Assembly: GCA_002305165.1 (NCBI GenBank)
Contig: DBQI01000023.1
Coordinates: forward strand, 118,916-182,915
Source of the DNA: Armatimonadetes bacterium UBA1398
GTDB taxonomy: Bacteria > Armatimonadota > Zipacnadia > UBA1398
Direction of reading: 5' to 3'
DNA length: 64,000 nt
Shown here: positions 41,338-49,920 of the stretch, piece after piece
Layout: every line of letters begins with the position of its first letter
How positions within the stretch are numbered: the stretch's first letter is position 1
Made by a program: the position numbers and the translations under genes
The notes under the pieces: generated by a model
Seen by the model: the letters and a program-made list of their open reading frames with translations, nothing else
Databases searched by the model: none
Told to the model about the DNA's origin: nothing

Positions 41338-43704
41338 ATGGACACCAGCAAGGGCAACGGGCACGGGGCCTCATCTAACGGCGAGATCCGGGTAGGCGTC
41401 TACGTCTGCCACTGCGGCACGAACATCGCGGCCACGGTGGATGTGGCCGAGGTCGTCCGCTTCGCTGAGGGTCTGCCGAACGTTGCGGTCGCTAAGGACT
41501 ACCAGTTTATGTGCTCCGAGCCCGGCCAGGAGCTGATCCAGCAGGACATAACCGAGCACAAGCTCAACCGCGTTGTCGTGGCCGCCTGTTCGCCCCTGAT
41601 GCACGAGCCGACCTTCCGTCGCGCGTGTGCCGAAGCGGGGCTGAACCCCTTCCTGTTCCAGATGGCCAACATCCGGGAGCAGTGCTCCTGGGTCACCACG
41701 GACAAACCACGGGCCACCGAGAAGGCCAAGCATATCGTCCGCGCCGCAGTCAGCCGCGTCGCGCTGCATGCCGAGCTGCAGGTTCGCGAGGTCCCCGTGA
41801 ATGAGCGTGTGCTCATCATCGGCGGCGGTATCGCGGGCATAGAAGCCGCGCTACAGATCGCGGACGCGGGCAAGCCGGTGATACTCGTCGAACGCGAGCC
41901 GTCCATCGGCGGGCGTATGGCTACCTTCGACAAGACCTTCCCGACGCTTGACTGCGCCGCGTGCATCCTCACCCCCAAGATGGTCAGCGCGGGCCAGCAC
42001 CGCAACATCGACATCCGTAGTTACGCCGAGGTGGCGTCGGTGTCAGGCCACGTCGGGCAGTTCCAGGTGAGCATCCGCCGGAACAGGCGCTACGTTGATG
42101 ATAAGAAATGCAACGGGTGCGGGCTGTGCTACCAGGAGTGCCCGGCGATCGTGAGCCCGAAGTCGCGGAAGGTGTCCATCGAGGGGCAACCCTACTTCGT
42201 GGGTAGCTACGCCGAGGGCGGAGAGGCTCGCAAAGTCACCATTCGCCAGGGCGATCGGGAGCGTCGCAAGCCCATCAAGGACACCCCGACCGGCGACTGC
42301 ATCTTCTGCGGCAAGTGCGCCACCGCATGCTCCGAGGTCGTGGGGGCGCACGCTATCGTGCTCCGTCGTGACGAGAGCGCTGAGGCGGGCAAGCAGCGCT
42401 CGCTGGAGTTCAACGGGAACTGCATCGGCTGCGGCGCCTGCGTGCGGGAGTGCCCCACCGGCGCGCTAACGGTAACCGACGCGCAGGACCGCCAGGTGCT
42501 GCACCACGAGATGATGCTAGGGCCCAACAAGGCGATCCGCGTGCCCACCCTGCAGGCAGTGCCAAACGTCCCCTTCATCGATGAGGAGACCTGCATCCAC
42601 TTCAGGAACGGCGGATGCGGCCACTGCGCGGAGGTCTGTCCCCAAGAGGCCATCAGCTACGACATGGAAGAGGCGATCGAGGAGGTCGAAGTCGGGTCGA
42701 TCCTGGTCGCCACGGGCTTCGACACCATCGACTTGGCGCCCATGGTGCAGTATGGCTGGGGCCGATACGACAATGTGATCTCAGGGCTCGAGTTCGAGAT
42801 CCTGTGCCATGCGAGCGGTTCCACGGGCGGGAAGATCCTCAAAGCTGACGGCACGCCGCCGAAGTCCGTGGCCATCCTGCATTGCATCGGTAGCCGCGAT
42901 GAGCACTACCACGAGCATTGCTCACGTGTGTGTTGCATGTACTCGCTGAAGTTCGCCCACCTTGTGCGCGAGAAGGTCGAGTGTGACGTCTACGAGTTCT
43001 ACATCGACATCCGTGCCGGAGGTAAGGGCTACGAGGAGTTCTACAAGCGGCTCATGCGCGAGGATGTGACCTTCATCCGCGGCAAGGCGGCCGAGGTCAC
43101 CAACTGGCCGATGAGCCCCGAGGAAGAGGGCAAGCTGGTCGTCAAGGCGGAGGATACCCTCCTCGGTCAGATTCGCAGGGTGCCGGTCGACATGGTGATC
43201 CTAAGCCCGGCCCTGCAGGCGCGTGAGGGTGCACAGACGCTGGCCCAAACACTGGGTATCGGCTGCGGCGGCGAGGGGTTCTTCCTGGAGCGTCACCCGA
43301 AGCTGGCGCCGGTCCAGACGGCAGCCGATGGGGTCTACGTCGCGGGCGCTTGCCAGAGCCCGAAGGATATTCCGGACAGTGTTGCGCAGGGGGCGGCCGC
43401 GGCCGCGAACATCCTGTCCCTGATCGACAAGGGGACGTTCTCCATCGAGCCGGTAGTCGCGGTGATCGACGAGACCCTCTGCGGAGGGTGCCGAACCTGC
43501 ATCAACATGTGCCCCTACTCGGCTTTGAGCGCCGACGAGGAGCGCAATGTGGCGGTGTGCGAAAGCGCCCTCTGCAAGGGTTGCGGCACCTGCGTGGCGA
43601 CCTGCCCCGCAGGGGCCATCCAGCAGCAAGGCTATACCGACGCGCAGATCAGGGCCGAGTTGGAGGGCGCCCTGGGTAGGCTTGCGGCCAGCTCGGCCGA
43701 GTGA
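41338..43704 (+). CDS. hdrA: HdrA-like flavoprotein with extra ferredoxin insert
   Basis: A 788-residue flavoprotein, ~130 residues longer than typical HdrA. The N-terminal domain (YVCHCGTNI, then CSPLMHEPTFRRA) precedes a thioredoxin-reductase-like FAD domain with IIGGGIAGIEAALQ near residue 160 and DCAACILTPKM. A ferredoxin motif starts at Cys258 (CNGCGLCYQECP). Normally this is closely followed by a second; here an extra pair intervenes at Cys321 (CIFCGKCATACSEVVGAHAI) and Cys362 (CIGCGACVRECPTGAL) before CIHFRNGGCGHCAEVCP at 419. Two more cubane motifs end the protein (Cys715, Cys746). HdrA is the site of flavin-based electron bifurcation and passes electrons to ferredoxin and to HdrBC. 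The insert resembles the paired clusters of NuoG and [FeFe]-hydrogenases and may offer another entry or exit for electrons. Confidence 0.9.
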   Translation: MDTSKGNGHGASSNGEIRVGVYVCHCGTNIAATVDVAEVVRFAEGLPNVAVAKDYQFMCSEPGQELIQQDITEHKLNRVVVAACSPLMHEPTFRRACAEAGLNPFLFQMANIREQCSWVTTDKPRATEKAKHIVRAAVSRVALHAELQVREVPVNERVLIIGGGIAGIEAALQIADAGKPVILVEREPSIGGRMATFDKTFPTLDCAACILTPKMVSAGQHRNIDIRSYAEVASVSGHVGQFQVSIRRNRRYVDDKKCNGCGLCYQECPAIVSPKSRKVSIEGQPYFVGSYAEGGEARKVTIRQGDRERRKPIKDTPTGDCIFCGKCATACSEVVGAHAIVLRRDESAEAGKQRSLEFNGNCIGCGACVRECPTGALTVTDAQDRQVLHHEMMLGPNKAIRVPTLQAVPNVPFIDEETCIHFRNGGCGHCAEVCPQEAISYDMEEAIEEVEVGSILVATGFDTIDLAPMVQYGWGRYDNVISGLEFEILCHASGSTGGKILKADGTPPKSVAILHCIGSRDEHYHEHCSRVCCMYSLKFAHLVREKVECDVYEFYIDIRAGGKGYEEFYKRLMREDVTFIRGKAAEVTNWPMSPEEEGKLVVKAEDTLLGQIRRVPVDMVILSPALQAREGAQTLAQTLGIGCGGEGFFLERHPKLAPVQTAADGVYVAGACQSPKDIPDSVAQGAAAAANILSLIDKGTFSIEPVVAVIDETLCGGCRTCINMCPYSALSADEERNVAVCESALCKGCGTCVATCPAGAIQQQGYTDAQIRAELEGALGRLAASSAE

Positions 43705-43727
43705 GTGGCAGACAAGGAGTGCGATAG

Positions 43728-44156
43728 ATGAGCGCCAGCGCGGACTTCGAACCCACCATCATCGGCTTCCTTTGCCGTTGGTGCAGCTACACGGGCGCGG
43801 ACCTTGCCGGGACGAGCCGAGTCAAGTATCCGCCGAACATGATCCCCCTCAAGGTCATGTGTTCCGGTCGGGTGGACCCGAGCCTGGTCCTCAAGGCACT
43901 AGCTGATGGGGCGGATGGCGTCCTGATACTCGGCTGCCACCCCGGAGACTGCCACTACCACGAGGGCAACCACAAGACGATGCGTCGGGTTCCGATGCTG
44001 AAGTCCGTCCTCCAGCAGTACGGTATCGACCCCGCTCGGGTGCGGCTGGAGTGGGTGTCCGCGTCGGAGGGCGACCGTTTCGCCGAGGTCGTCCACGACT
44101 TCACCGAAGAGATCCGGGCCCTCGGTCCGCAGAAGCGCGTCGAGAGCGTCGCGTAG
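43728..44156 (+). CDS. mvhD: MvhD-like [2Fe-2S] subunit
   Basis: A 142-residue protein of the MvhD family. It has FLCRWCSYTGADLAGTSR at the start, VMCSGRVDP in the middle, and LGCHPGDCHYHEGNHK, together giving the five conserved cysteines of this family. MvhD bridges the hydrogenase MvhAG and HdrA in the methanogen complex and carries a [2Fe-2S] cluster. It is placed between hdrA and mvhG, the same functional order. Start ATG 43728 follows AAGGAG, 10 bases upstream. There is no sign of fusion to HdrA, which occurs in some other lineages. Confidence 0.9.
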   Translation: MSASADFEPTIIGFLCRWCSYTGADLAGTSRVKYPPNMIPLKVMCSGRVDPSLVLKALADGADGVLILGCHPGDCHYHEGNHKTMRRVPMLKSVLQQYGIDPARVRLEWVSASEGDRFAEVVHDFTEEIRALGPQKRVESVA

Positions 44157-44170
44157 GGAGGATCGTCCCC

Positions 44171-45139
44171 ATGGGGGAGAACGGCAAGCCTAAGTTCGCG
44201 ATGTACTGGGCCGCGGGTTGCGGCGGTTGCGAGATCGGCGTTCTCGACATTCAGGAGGCGCTTCTGGATGTGGCGGACTTCTTCGAGATCGTCTTCTGGC
44301 CCGTCGCGATCGATGCGAAGTACAAGGACGTGGAGGCATTCGAGGACGGATACATCGACCTCTGCCTGTTCAACGGCAGCATTCGCAGCGATGAGAACCG
44401 CCACATGGCCCAGCTGCTGCGCGCCAAGTCCAAGATCCTGGTCGCCTTCGGGTCGTGCGCGCACGAGGGATGCATCCCAGGTCTTGGAAACCAGTACGGA
44501 ACCGAGGCATTGATGGACTACGCGTACAGCCTCTCGCCATCGACGGAGAACCCTCAGGGACTCAGGCCGCAGGCGGTCTACGAGATGCCGGAGGGCGACC
44601 TCGAGATCCCCACGCTCCTGGACGTGTTGACTCCACTGGATGCCGTCGTGAACGTGGACTACTACGTTCCGGGCTGTCCGCCGCAGCCGCCCCAGATCCT
44701 TGCGGTCATGACCGCGATCATGCAGGGGGCGGAACTGCCGCCGCCTGGCTCCGTGATCGGGGCGGGCGTCAAAACGGTCTGCGATGAGTGCCCCCGGGAG
44801 CGCAAGGAGAAGAAGATCCGGGAGTTCAAGCGGCCCGGCACAGCGCAACCCAACCCCAACGAATGCCTGCTGGATCAGGGCTTCATCTGCCTCGGGCCGG
44901 CCACGCGCTCGGGCTGTGACGCGCTCTGCGTGAAGGCGAACGCTCCATGCCGAGGCTGCTATGGAGCGCCTCCGAACGTGGAGGATCAGGGCGCCAGAAT
45001 GATGTCGGCTATAGCGTCGGTCATCGATTCGTCGGACCCGGAGGAGATTGAGCGCATCATCGCCTCGCTGGATGATCCTCTGGGCACATTCTACCGATTC
45101 AGTCTCGCCAAATCGTCGCTGAGGAGGCTGGCCAGGTGA
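44171..45139 (+). CDS. mvhG: [NiFe]-hydrogenase small subunit (MvhG-like)
   Basis: A 322-residue iron-sulfur subunit. The proximal cluster ligands appear as A-G-C-G-G-C-E, GSCAHEGC and PGCPPQPP. A C-terminal ferredoxin-like set (CDECPRER, NECLLDQGFICLGPATRSGC, CVKANAPCRGC) supplies the medial and distal clusters. This lacks a Tat signal, as expected for the cytoplasmic group 3 hydrogenases. It carries electrons from the Ni-Fe site to MvhD. ATG 44171 is selected because GGGAGG lies 10 bases upstream, and a longer frame (from 44051) would overlap mvhD. Its TGA overlaps the GTG start of mvhA. Confidence 0.92.
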   Translation: MGENGKPKFAMYWAAGCGGCEIGVLDIQEALLDVADFFEIVFWPVAIDAKYKDVEAFEDGYIDLCLFNGSIRSDENRHMAQLLRAKSKILVAFGSCAHEGCIPGLGNQYGTEALMDYAYSLSPSTENPQGLRPQAVYEMPEGDLEIPTLLDVLTPLDAVVNVDYYVPGCPPQPPQILAVMTAIMQGAELPPPGSVIGAGVKTVCDECPRERKEKKIREFKRPGTAQPNPNECLLDQGFICLGPATRSGCDALCVKANAPCRGCYGAPPNVEDQGARMMSAIASVIDSSDPEEIERIIASLDDPLGTFYRFSLAKSSLRRLAR

Positions 45140-46596
45140 AGCGTATCACCATTGATCCCATCACACGGCTTGAGGGGCACGGGAAGATAGAGATCTTTGT
45201 GGGTGACGACGGCCAGGTGGTGAACACGTACTTCCAGATCCCCGAGCTAAGGGGGTTCGAGAAGTTCGCCCAGGGCCGCCCGGTCGAAGAGCTCCCTCGC
45301 ATCACCACCCGCATCTGTGGTGTCTGCCCGGAGGCGCACCACATGGCGGGGGCCAAGGCATGTGACGCTGTCTACCACGTTGAGCCGCCGCCGACAGGCC
45401 GGAAGCTGCGCGAGTTGCTCTATTCCACCTTCTTTGTGGCCGACCACTCTGTCCACTTTTACGTGCTCGCGGGACCGGACTTCGTGTGCGGGCCGAAGGC
45501 GCCCGTCGCCGAGCGCAACGTCCTCGGACTCATACAGAAGGTGGGCATCGATGCTGGCAAGCGGTTCTTCGGCATGCGTCGACAGGCTCACGAAGTCATC
45601 AAGCTCCTCGGCGGCAAGGCGATCCATCAGGTGACCGCCCTCCCAGGTGGCGTCTCGCGGGGCATCAACGAGGAGGAGCGCAAGCAGATCGAGGCGGTAG
45701 CCGAGGACTTCGTGGACTTCGGCCAGTTCACCCTGGACGTATTCGAGGATGTGGTCCTGGGCAATCAAGGATACGTGGATCTCGTCACTGGTTCGACCTT
45801 CCGGCACGAGACCTACTACGTCGGCCTCGTTGACGAGAACAACTGCCCCAACTTCTACGACGGCCAGATCCGTGTTGTCGACCAGGACGGGAAGGAGACC
45901 GCCAAGTTCCATCCCAGCGAGTATCTGGAGCACATTGCGGAGCACGTGGAGCCGTGGACCTACTTGAAGTACCCGTATCTCAAGGCTGTCGGCTGGAAGG
46001 GCTTCGTCGACGGCAAGGACAGCGGCGTCTATCGCTCCGCTCCGCTAGCCCGCCTCAACGTCGCGGACGGGATGAGCACTCCCAAGGCCCAAGCGGCCTA
46101 TGAGAGGATGTACTCGGTCCTTGGGGGCAGACCCTGCCATCAGACCCTGGCGTACCATTGGGCTCGGGTGATCGAGATCCAGGCCGCCGCCGAGCGCATG
46201 CTCGAACTGGCTCGTGATCCCGATATCACCTCCGATGACTTCCGCACGGTTCCGACCGCGACTCCGACCGAGGGCGTCGGCTGCGTGGAGGCTCCGCGAG
46301 GCCTTCTGATCCATCACTACAAGACGGATGAACGCGGTGTCGTAACTGATGCGAACCTTGTAGTAGGGACCACGAACAACTATGCGCCGATGACGCTAAG
46401 CATCAAGAAGGCGGCCACAGATCTGATCTCGGGTCTAGAAGAGGTGGACGAGGGCTCTCTGAACATGGTCGAGATGGCATTCAGGGCCTACGATCCGTGC
46501 TTCGGTTGTGCCACTCACAACCTTGGTGATGAGGGCTCGTTGGAGATCAACATTCGCCGCAGAGATGGCACGCTGATTCACACCGCCCGTCGCTGA
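45136..46596 (+). CDS. mvhA: [NiFe]-hydrogenase large subunit (MvhA-like, group 3c type)
   Basis: A 486-residue catalytic subunit. The N-terminal Ni-ligand motif is RICGVCPEAHHMA, and the C-terminal one is DPCFGCATH, so the four Ni/Fe-ligating cysteines are present. The association with MvhD/MvhG and HdrABC points to group 3c, H2-oxidising bifurcating complexes. A 25-residue tail (ending TLIHTARR) follows the final His and is a possible target for the maturation protease encoded next. The GTG start at 45136 overlaps the mvhG stop as GTGA, with coupling. No hyp assembly genes lie in the window, so these must be elsewhere in the genome. Confidence 0.93.
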   Translation: MKRITIDPITRLEGHGKIEIFVGDDGQVVNTYFQIPELRGFEKFAQGRPVEELPRITTRICGVCPEAHHMAGAKACDAVYHVEPPPTGRKLRELLYSTFFVADHSVHFYVLAGPDFVCGPKAPVAERNVLGLIQKVGIDAGKRFFGMRRQAHEVIKLLGGKAIHQVTALPGGVSRGINEEERKQIEAVAEDFVDFGQFTLDVFEDVVLGNQGYVDLVTGSTFRHETYYVGLVDENNCPNFYDGQIRVVDQDGKETAKFHPSEYLEHIAEHVEPWTYLKYPYLKAVGWKGFVDGKDSGVYRSAPLARLNVADGMSTPKAQAAYERMYSVLGGRPCHQTLAYHWARVIEIQAAAERMLELARDPDITSDDFRTVPTATPTEGVGCVEAPRGLLIHHYKTDERGVVTDANLVVGTTNNYAPMTLSIKKAATDLISGLEEVDEGSLNMVEMAFRAYDPCFGCATHNLGDEGSLEINIRRRDGTLIHTARR

Positions 46597-46625
46597 GGAA
46601 GCCAGCACTGATCACCGCTATCCAC

Positions 46626-46659
46626 GAGGGGCTCCGGGTCGGATGACACGGAGCCCCTC
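46626..46659 (+). terminator. 11-bp hairpin between the hydrogenase and its protease gene
   Basis: GAGGGGCTCCG (46626-46636) pairs exactly with CGGAGCCCCTC (46649-46659) across a 12-base loop. It begins 30 bases after the mvhA stop and ends 16 bases before the protease start. A U tract is absent; attenuation would lower the level of the protease relative to the structural subunits. Confidence 0.5.
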
Positions 46660-46675
46660 TGGTCAGGGAACCCCC

Positions 46676-47152
46676 ATGCCACGAGATGGCGCCTGCGAGC
46701 GAACCCTGGTCCTGGGTCTGGGCAATGACATCCTGACCGATGATCGAGTCGGGCTGCTGGCAAGCCGCGAGCTCGCGGCCCAGGCGCCGCTGGTCGCGGT
46801 CGAAGAGGCGTGCCTGTGCAATCTCGACCTGCTGCCCATCATTGAGGGCTACGACCGTGTCGTGATCCTCGACGCTATCTGGGGCCAAGCCTGGGAGGCT
46901 GGCCGAGTCTATCGTTTCACTCCAGCGGATCTCCCCCACTCCTTCGGCTACCGCTCGCCGCACACCATGGACCTCAGCGATATGCTGGCCATGGGACGCG
47001 ATATGGGGTTGCAGATGCCCAAGCAGATCATCGTCCTCGCACTGGGCGTTGTGGATCCGTTCACTTTCGGGGAGGAACTCACGCCGGCTGTGCGCGAAGG
47101 ACTTCCGGGGCTAGTTGATGCTGCTCGCAGTGAGCTCGGCGCCGGGGAGTGA
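46676..47152 (+). CDS. [NiFe]-hydrogenase maturation endopeptidase-like protein
   Basis: A 158-residue protein of the HyaD/HycI family. LVLGLGNDILTDDRVGLLAS is the N-terminal motif with Asp/Glu residues that contact nickel. VVILDAIWGQAWEAGRVYRF carries the second conserved Asp. HTMDLSDMLAMG supplies the conserved His. These proteases remove the C-terminal extension of the large subunit once the Ni-Fe cofactor is in place. The genomic partner is the mvhA product, immediately upstream. ATG 46676 is preceded by AGGGAA; ATG 46643 is in frame but falls inside the hairpin. It is short of nothing recognisable; length is normal for the family. Confidence 0.87.
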   Translation: MPRDGACERTLVLGLGNDILTDDRVGLLASRELAAQAPLVAVEEACLCNLDLLPIIEGYDRVVILDAIWGQAWEAGRVYRFTPADLPHSFGYRSPHTMDLSDMLAMGRDMGLQMPKQIIVLALGVVDPFTFGEELTPAVREGLPGLVDAARSELGAGE

Positions 47153-47158
47153 TCGTTC

Positions 47159-48673
47159 GTGCATCCAGTCATCATCGTCGCAGTGGTCACAGGCGTTGTC
47201 CTGGCTGGGGTGGCCCTGTCGCGCCTGCTCCGGCGGGGGCCGAGCGACTCGGCTCCGGACCTGAGCGCCGAGGCCGATGTGGAAGCGACCGAGAGGGAGG
47301 CCCTGGAGCTCCTGGCTCAGGGAGATGCCCGCGAAGCGCGGCGACGCCTGCAAGCACTGTTGAAGCGGGACCCCGAGCGCGCGGACATGTGGAAGCTCCT
47401 AGCGCGGATCTACCTGGAGGCGGGCGATCCCGATGAAGCGATAGAGGTCTACACCCACGCACTGTCCCGTATCCGGTCAGACCCCGATCTCCACTTGGCG
47501 CGCGCCGAGGCCCATATGGTAGCCGGACAGCCGGCACGAGCCTTCGATGACTACGACATGGTTCTGGACGAGAACGCCGAACGCATCGAAGCCTGGATCG
47601 GCAAGTCCCAGGCGCTGCTCGCGCAGAATCGACCGGAGGCGGCGCAGGCGCTGCTCGAGGATGCGGTGGAACAGTTCGGTGAGGACCCCGCTCTCAGCCG
47701 CCCCCTAGCCGAAGCCTACTTCGCATCGGGGGAGTTCGAGGGGGCCCTCGAGTGTTGGGAGGCGCACCTGCAGGAGGTCGAGGATGATCCCGAGGTACTG
47801 CGCCTGATGGCTGAGGCACACCGTCACCTCGGCAATTCCATCGCTGCCGCTGAGTGCCTACGCCGTGCTGACGAGGCGGCCCCTGAGAACCCACTGCTGA
47901 GTGAGGATGCGGCCCATGCCTTGCTAGAGGCCGGGCAGTTCGAGGAGGCCGCCAGGGCCTACGCGGAGGCTAGGACGGCCGGGCTCGAGTCCCCGATCGC
48001 CCTGCTGCGACACTCCGAGGCTCTGCAGGGGACGGGAAGACCGGAGGAGGCCTACGCGACGCTGGTGGACGTGCTGGATCTGGGGGTGGAGGCACCGGGT
48101 GACCGGAGCGTTCGCGCAACGGCGTTACTGCGTCTAGGTCTAGCCGATGCCGCTCTGGCTGAGGTAGAGGCGCTGGCGGCCGAGGGACCCCGTCACCGAC
48201 TGGCGGCCATGCTCCTCAAGCTGGAGGCGCTTCACTCGGCGGGCAGGCGCAAAGAGGCCGCGCAGGTGTGGACAGAACTGGACCGCGGGCGGTTCACCGC
48301 CCCCAACGTCATGGGTCGGCTCTACTGGTGGGGTATGTGCCTAGGGGCGTCACCGCAAGGCGCCATGCCCCCATGGCTGGATGAGCACATCGAGCAGCGC
48401 CCAAACGACCGGTTCGCGCGGTTGGGTCGGGCCCAAGCGCTCCGCACGCAAGGGGACCTGGAAGGGGCACTGCGCGATGTGGGCTTGGTCCTCGACCGTA
48501 ACCCCGCCGATGTGGTGGCCCTGCACGAGCGTGCGGCGATCCTGAAGGATCTTGGCCGTGATGACGACGCCGCTCGGGATCTGGCAGAGGCAGACCGGCT
48601 AGATGGCCTCCGCCGGGCCGCGGCCGATGAGGCGGCGCTTCGGCTCTCACAGGCCGCGACCAGCAGCGACTGA
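47159..48673 (+). CDS. Membrane-anchored TPR-repeat protein
   Basis: A 504-residue protein with an N-terminal hydrophobic helix (PVIIVAVVTGVVLAGVALSRLL) and a short acidic linker, then ~12-13 tetratricopeptide-like units. Each shows the W/L-x-x-L/I-G/A-x-Y...A...A-x-x-x-P pattern, for example ADMWKLLARIYLEAGDPDEAIEVY and DVVALHERAAILKDLGRDDDAA. The repeats form a superhelical scaffold for protein contacts. It begins 6 bases after the hydrogenase protease gene, with GGGGAG upstream, so read-through is likely. Whether it serves hydrogenase assembly or an unrelated envelope role cannot be told. Confidence 0.75.
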   Translation: MHPVIIVAVVTGVVLAGVALSRLLRRGPSDSAPDLSAEADVEATEREALELLAQGDAREARRRLQALLKRDPERADMWKLLARIYLEAGDPDEAIEVYTHALSRIRSDPDLHLARAEAHMVAGQPARAFDDYDMVLDENAERIEAWIGKSQALLAQNRPEAAQALLEDAVEQFGEDPALSRPLAEAYFASGEFEGALECWEAHLQEVEDDPEVLRLMAEAHRHLGNSIAAAECLRRADEAAPENPLLSEDAAHALLEAGQFEEAARAYAEARTAGLESPIALLRHSEALQGTGRPEEAYATLVDVLDLGVEAPGDRSVRATALLRLGLADAALAEVEALAAEGPRHRLAAMLLKLEALHSAGRRKEAAQVWTELDRGRFTAPNVMGRLYWWGMCLGASPQGAMPPWLDEHIEQRPNDRFARLGRAQALRTQGDLEGALRDVGLVLDRNPADVVALHERAAILKDLGRDDDAARDLAEADRLDGLRRAAADEAALRLSQAATSSD

Positions 48674-48678
48674 GGCAG

Positions 48679-49920
48679 CTACTCGAGGCCGTAGGCAGCG
48701 GCGACCTCCGCTACGGCCTCCTCGTCAACGGGCAACCGCCATCGCTCGAACAGAGGTACCAGATTCACACCGATCTCCCGAGAGAGGATCGCGCACATTA
48801 GGGCGATCTTACCCTCTGCGGACTCGGGCGGCCTGGCTCCGTTCGCCGCAAGCTCGCCATAGGTGCGGTACAGCGCCTTGAATGGCTCCCAGCCGTACGT
48901 GCGCTGGACCCTCATCAGCATCGAGTGCACGTCATCCGATGTCATGCTCTCCCAGCCTCGATCCGGGTCCGCCAGATACGCATCCCCGAACCGGACGAAG
49001 AAGCGCTCCACAAGCTCGCGCCCAGGCAGGAGGACCGAGGTGTCGGGCGCCGGGTAGTCGGGAGCCTGGAAGGTCCAGGCGATGCGCATGCCAGGGTCGT
49101 CGATGGTCTCCAGGGCATAACCAAGCTTGAAGTTCGCCTGGCACTCTGCCGCCGGCCCATTCCAGCAGTACCAGTCGCCGAGCACGTCGAAGTCATGGCC
49201 CATCTCATGTACCCAACCGAAGGAGACTATCCCACGCTCGAAGTCGTCCATGGTGCTACCGACGTAGTCGGAGTTGAGGATGATCGGGTTTCCGGCGTAG
49301 GCCCAGAACGGATGTGGTGGCGCCTCACGGAACGTGATCTTCTCGCCGTCGTAAGGCACCAGACCAGTCAGATCGGCCATTGCTTGGTAGCAGAGATCCA
49401 GGAGGCGGACCACGTTCTCGATGCTCCCGTTCTCCTCGAAGCGGGACTCCATGAGCTCCAGGGCAATGAACTCCCCCTCCTTTCGCAGTACGGGCTCTGG
49501 GAGCACAGCCGCCGGCACATCGAAGGCGAACGACACCTCATACTCCGTCTCGCCCGCGCGCACAGTCACGTGCCCGGCGTACTGAGGCACCTGATCGCCG
49601 GCTGCGGCGAATAGCTCCTCGGGAGCATACCCGATGCTGTCGTGGCGGGCGCTGCCGCCCGCAGGCACGGCAACGTCCAGAGACCCACCGAAGGGGTCGC
49701 CCCACTGGACACCGCCGATCATCCACGCGCCGCTCCATCCGACCACCCGCGCGCTCTCGCCATCAGGGTTCTCGAAGAGGAGCTGATAGCTACCCCAGCC
49801 GCCGGGCATCCAACCCAACTCCATCTGGTTCCGAGCCTCCACCTGCACCTGTGCGAGCCCTGGCGCGGACAACACCGCGCATGCCAATGCGACGTACGCT
49901 TGGTTCACTAATCTGTGCAC
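48679..49920 (-). CDS. Secreted M60-type metallopeptidase
   Basis: A 413-residue protein with a signal peptide (AYVALACAVLSAPGLAQ). The zinc motif is H238-E239-M-G-H242 in VHEMGHDFDVLGDW, and the third ligand is probably Glu259 in PAAECQANF, spacing that fits the H-E-x-x-H-x(8,28)-E signature of peptidase family M60. M60 enzymes (enhancins, mucinase-like) cleave glycosylated proteins such as mucins. The N-terminal ~120 residues look like a beta-sandwich, possibly glycan-binding. It is convergent with the TPR gene (5-base gap) and divergent from the esterase, with 228 bases between them that contain no gene and no promoter I could define. Confidence 0.82.
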   Translation of the reverse strand: MHRLVNQAYVALACAVLSAPGLAQVQVEARNQMELGWMPGGWGSYQLLFENPDGESARVVGWSGAWMIGGVQWGDPFGGSLDVAVPAGGSARHDSIGYAPEELFAAAGDQVPQYAGHVTVRAGETEYEVSFAFDVPAAVLPEPVLRKEGEFIALELMESRFEENGSIENVVRLLDLCYQAMADLTGLVPYDGEKITFREAPPHPFWAYAGNPIILNSDYVGSTMDDFERGIVSFGWVHEMGHDFDVLGDWYCWNGPAAECQANFKLGYALETIDDPGMRIAWTFQAPDYPAPDTSVLLPGRELVERFFVRFGDAYLADPDRGWESMTSDDVHSMLMRVQRTYGWEPFKALYRTYGELAANGARPPESAEGKIALMCAILSREIGVNLVPLFERWRLPVDEEAVAEVAAAYGLE

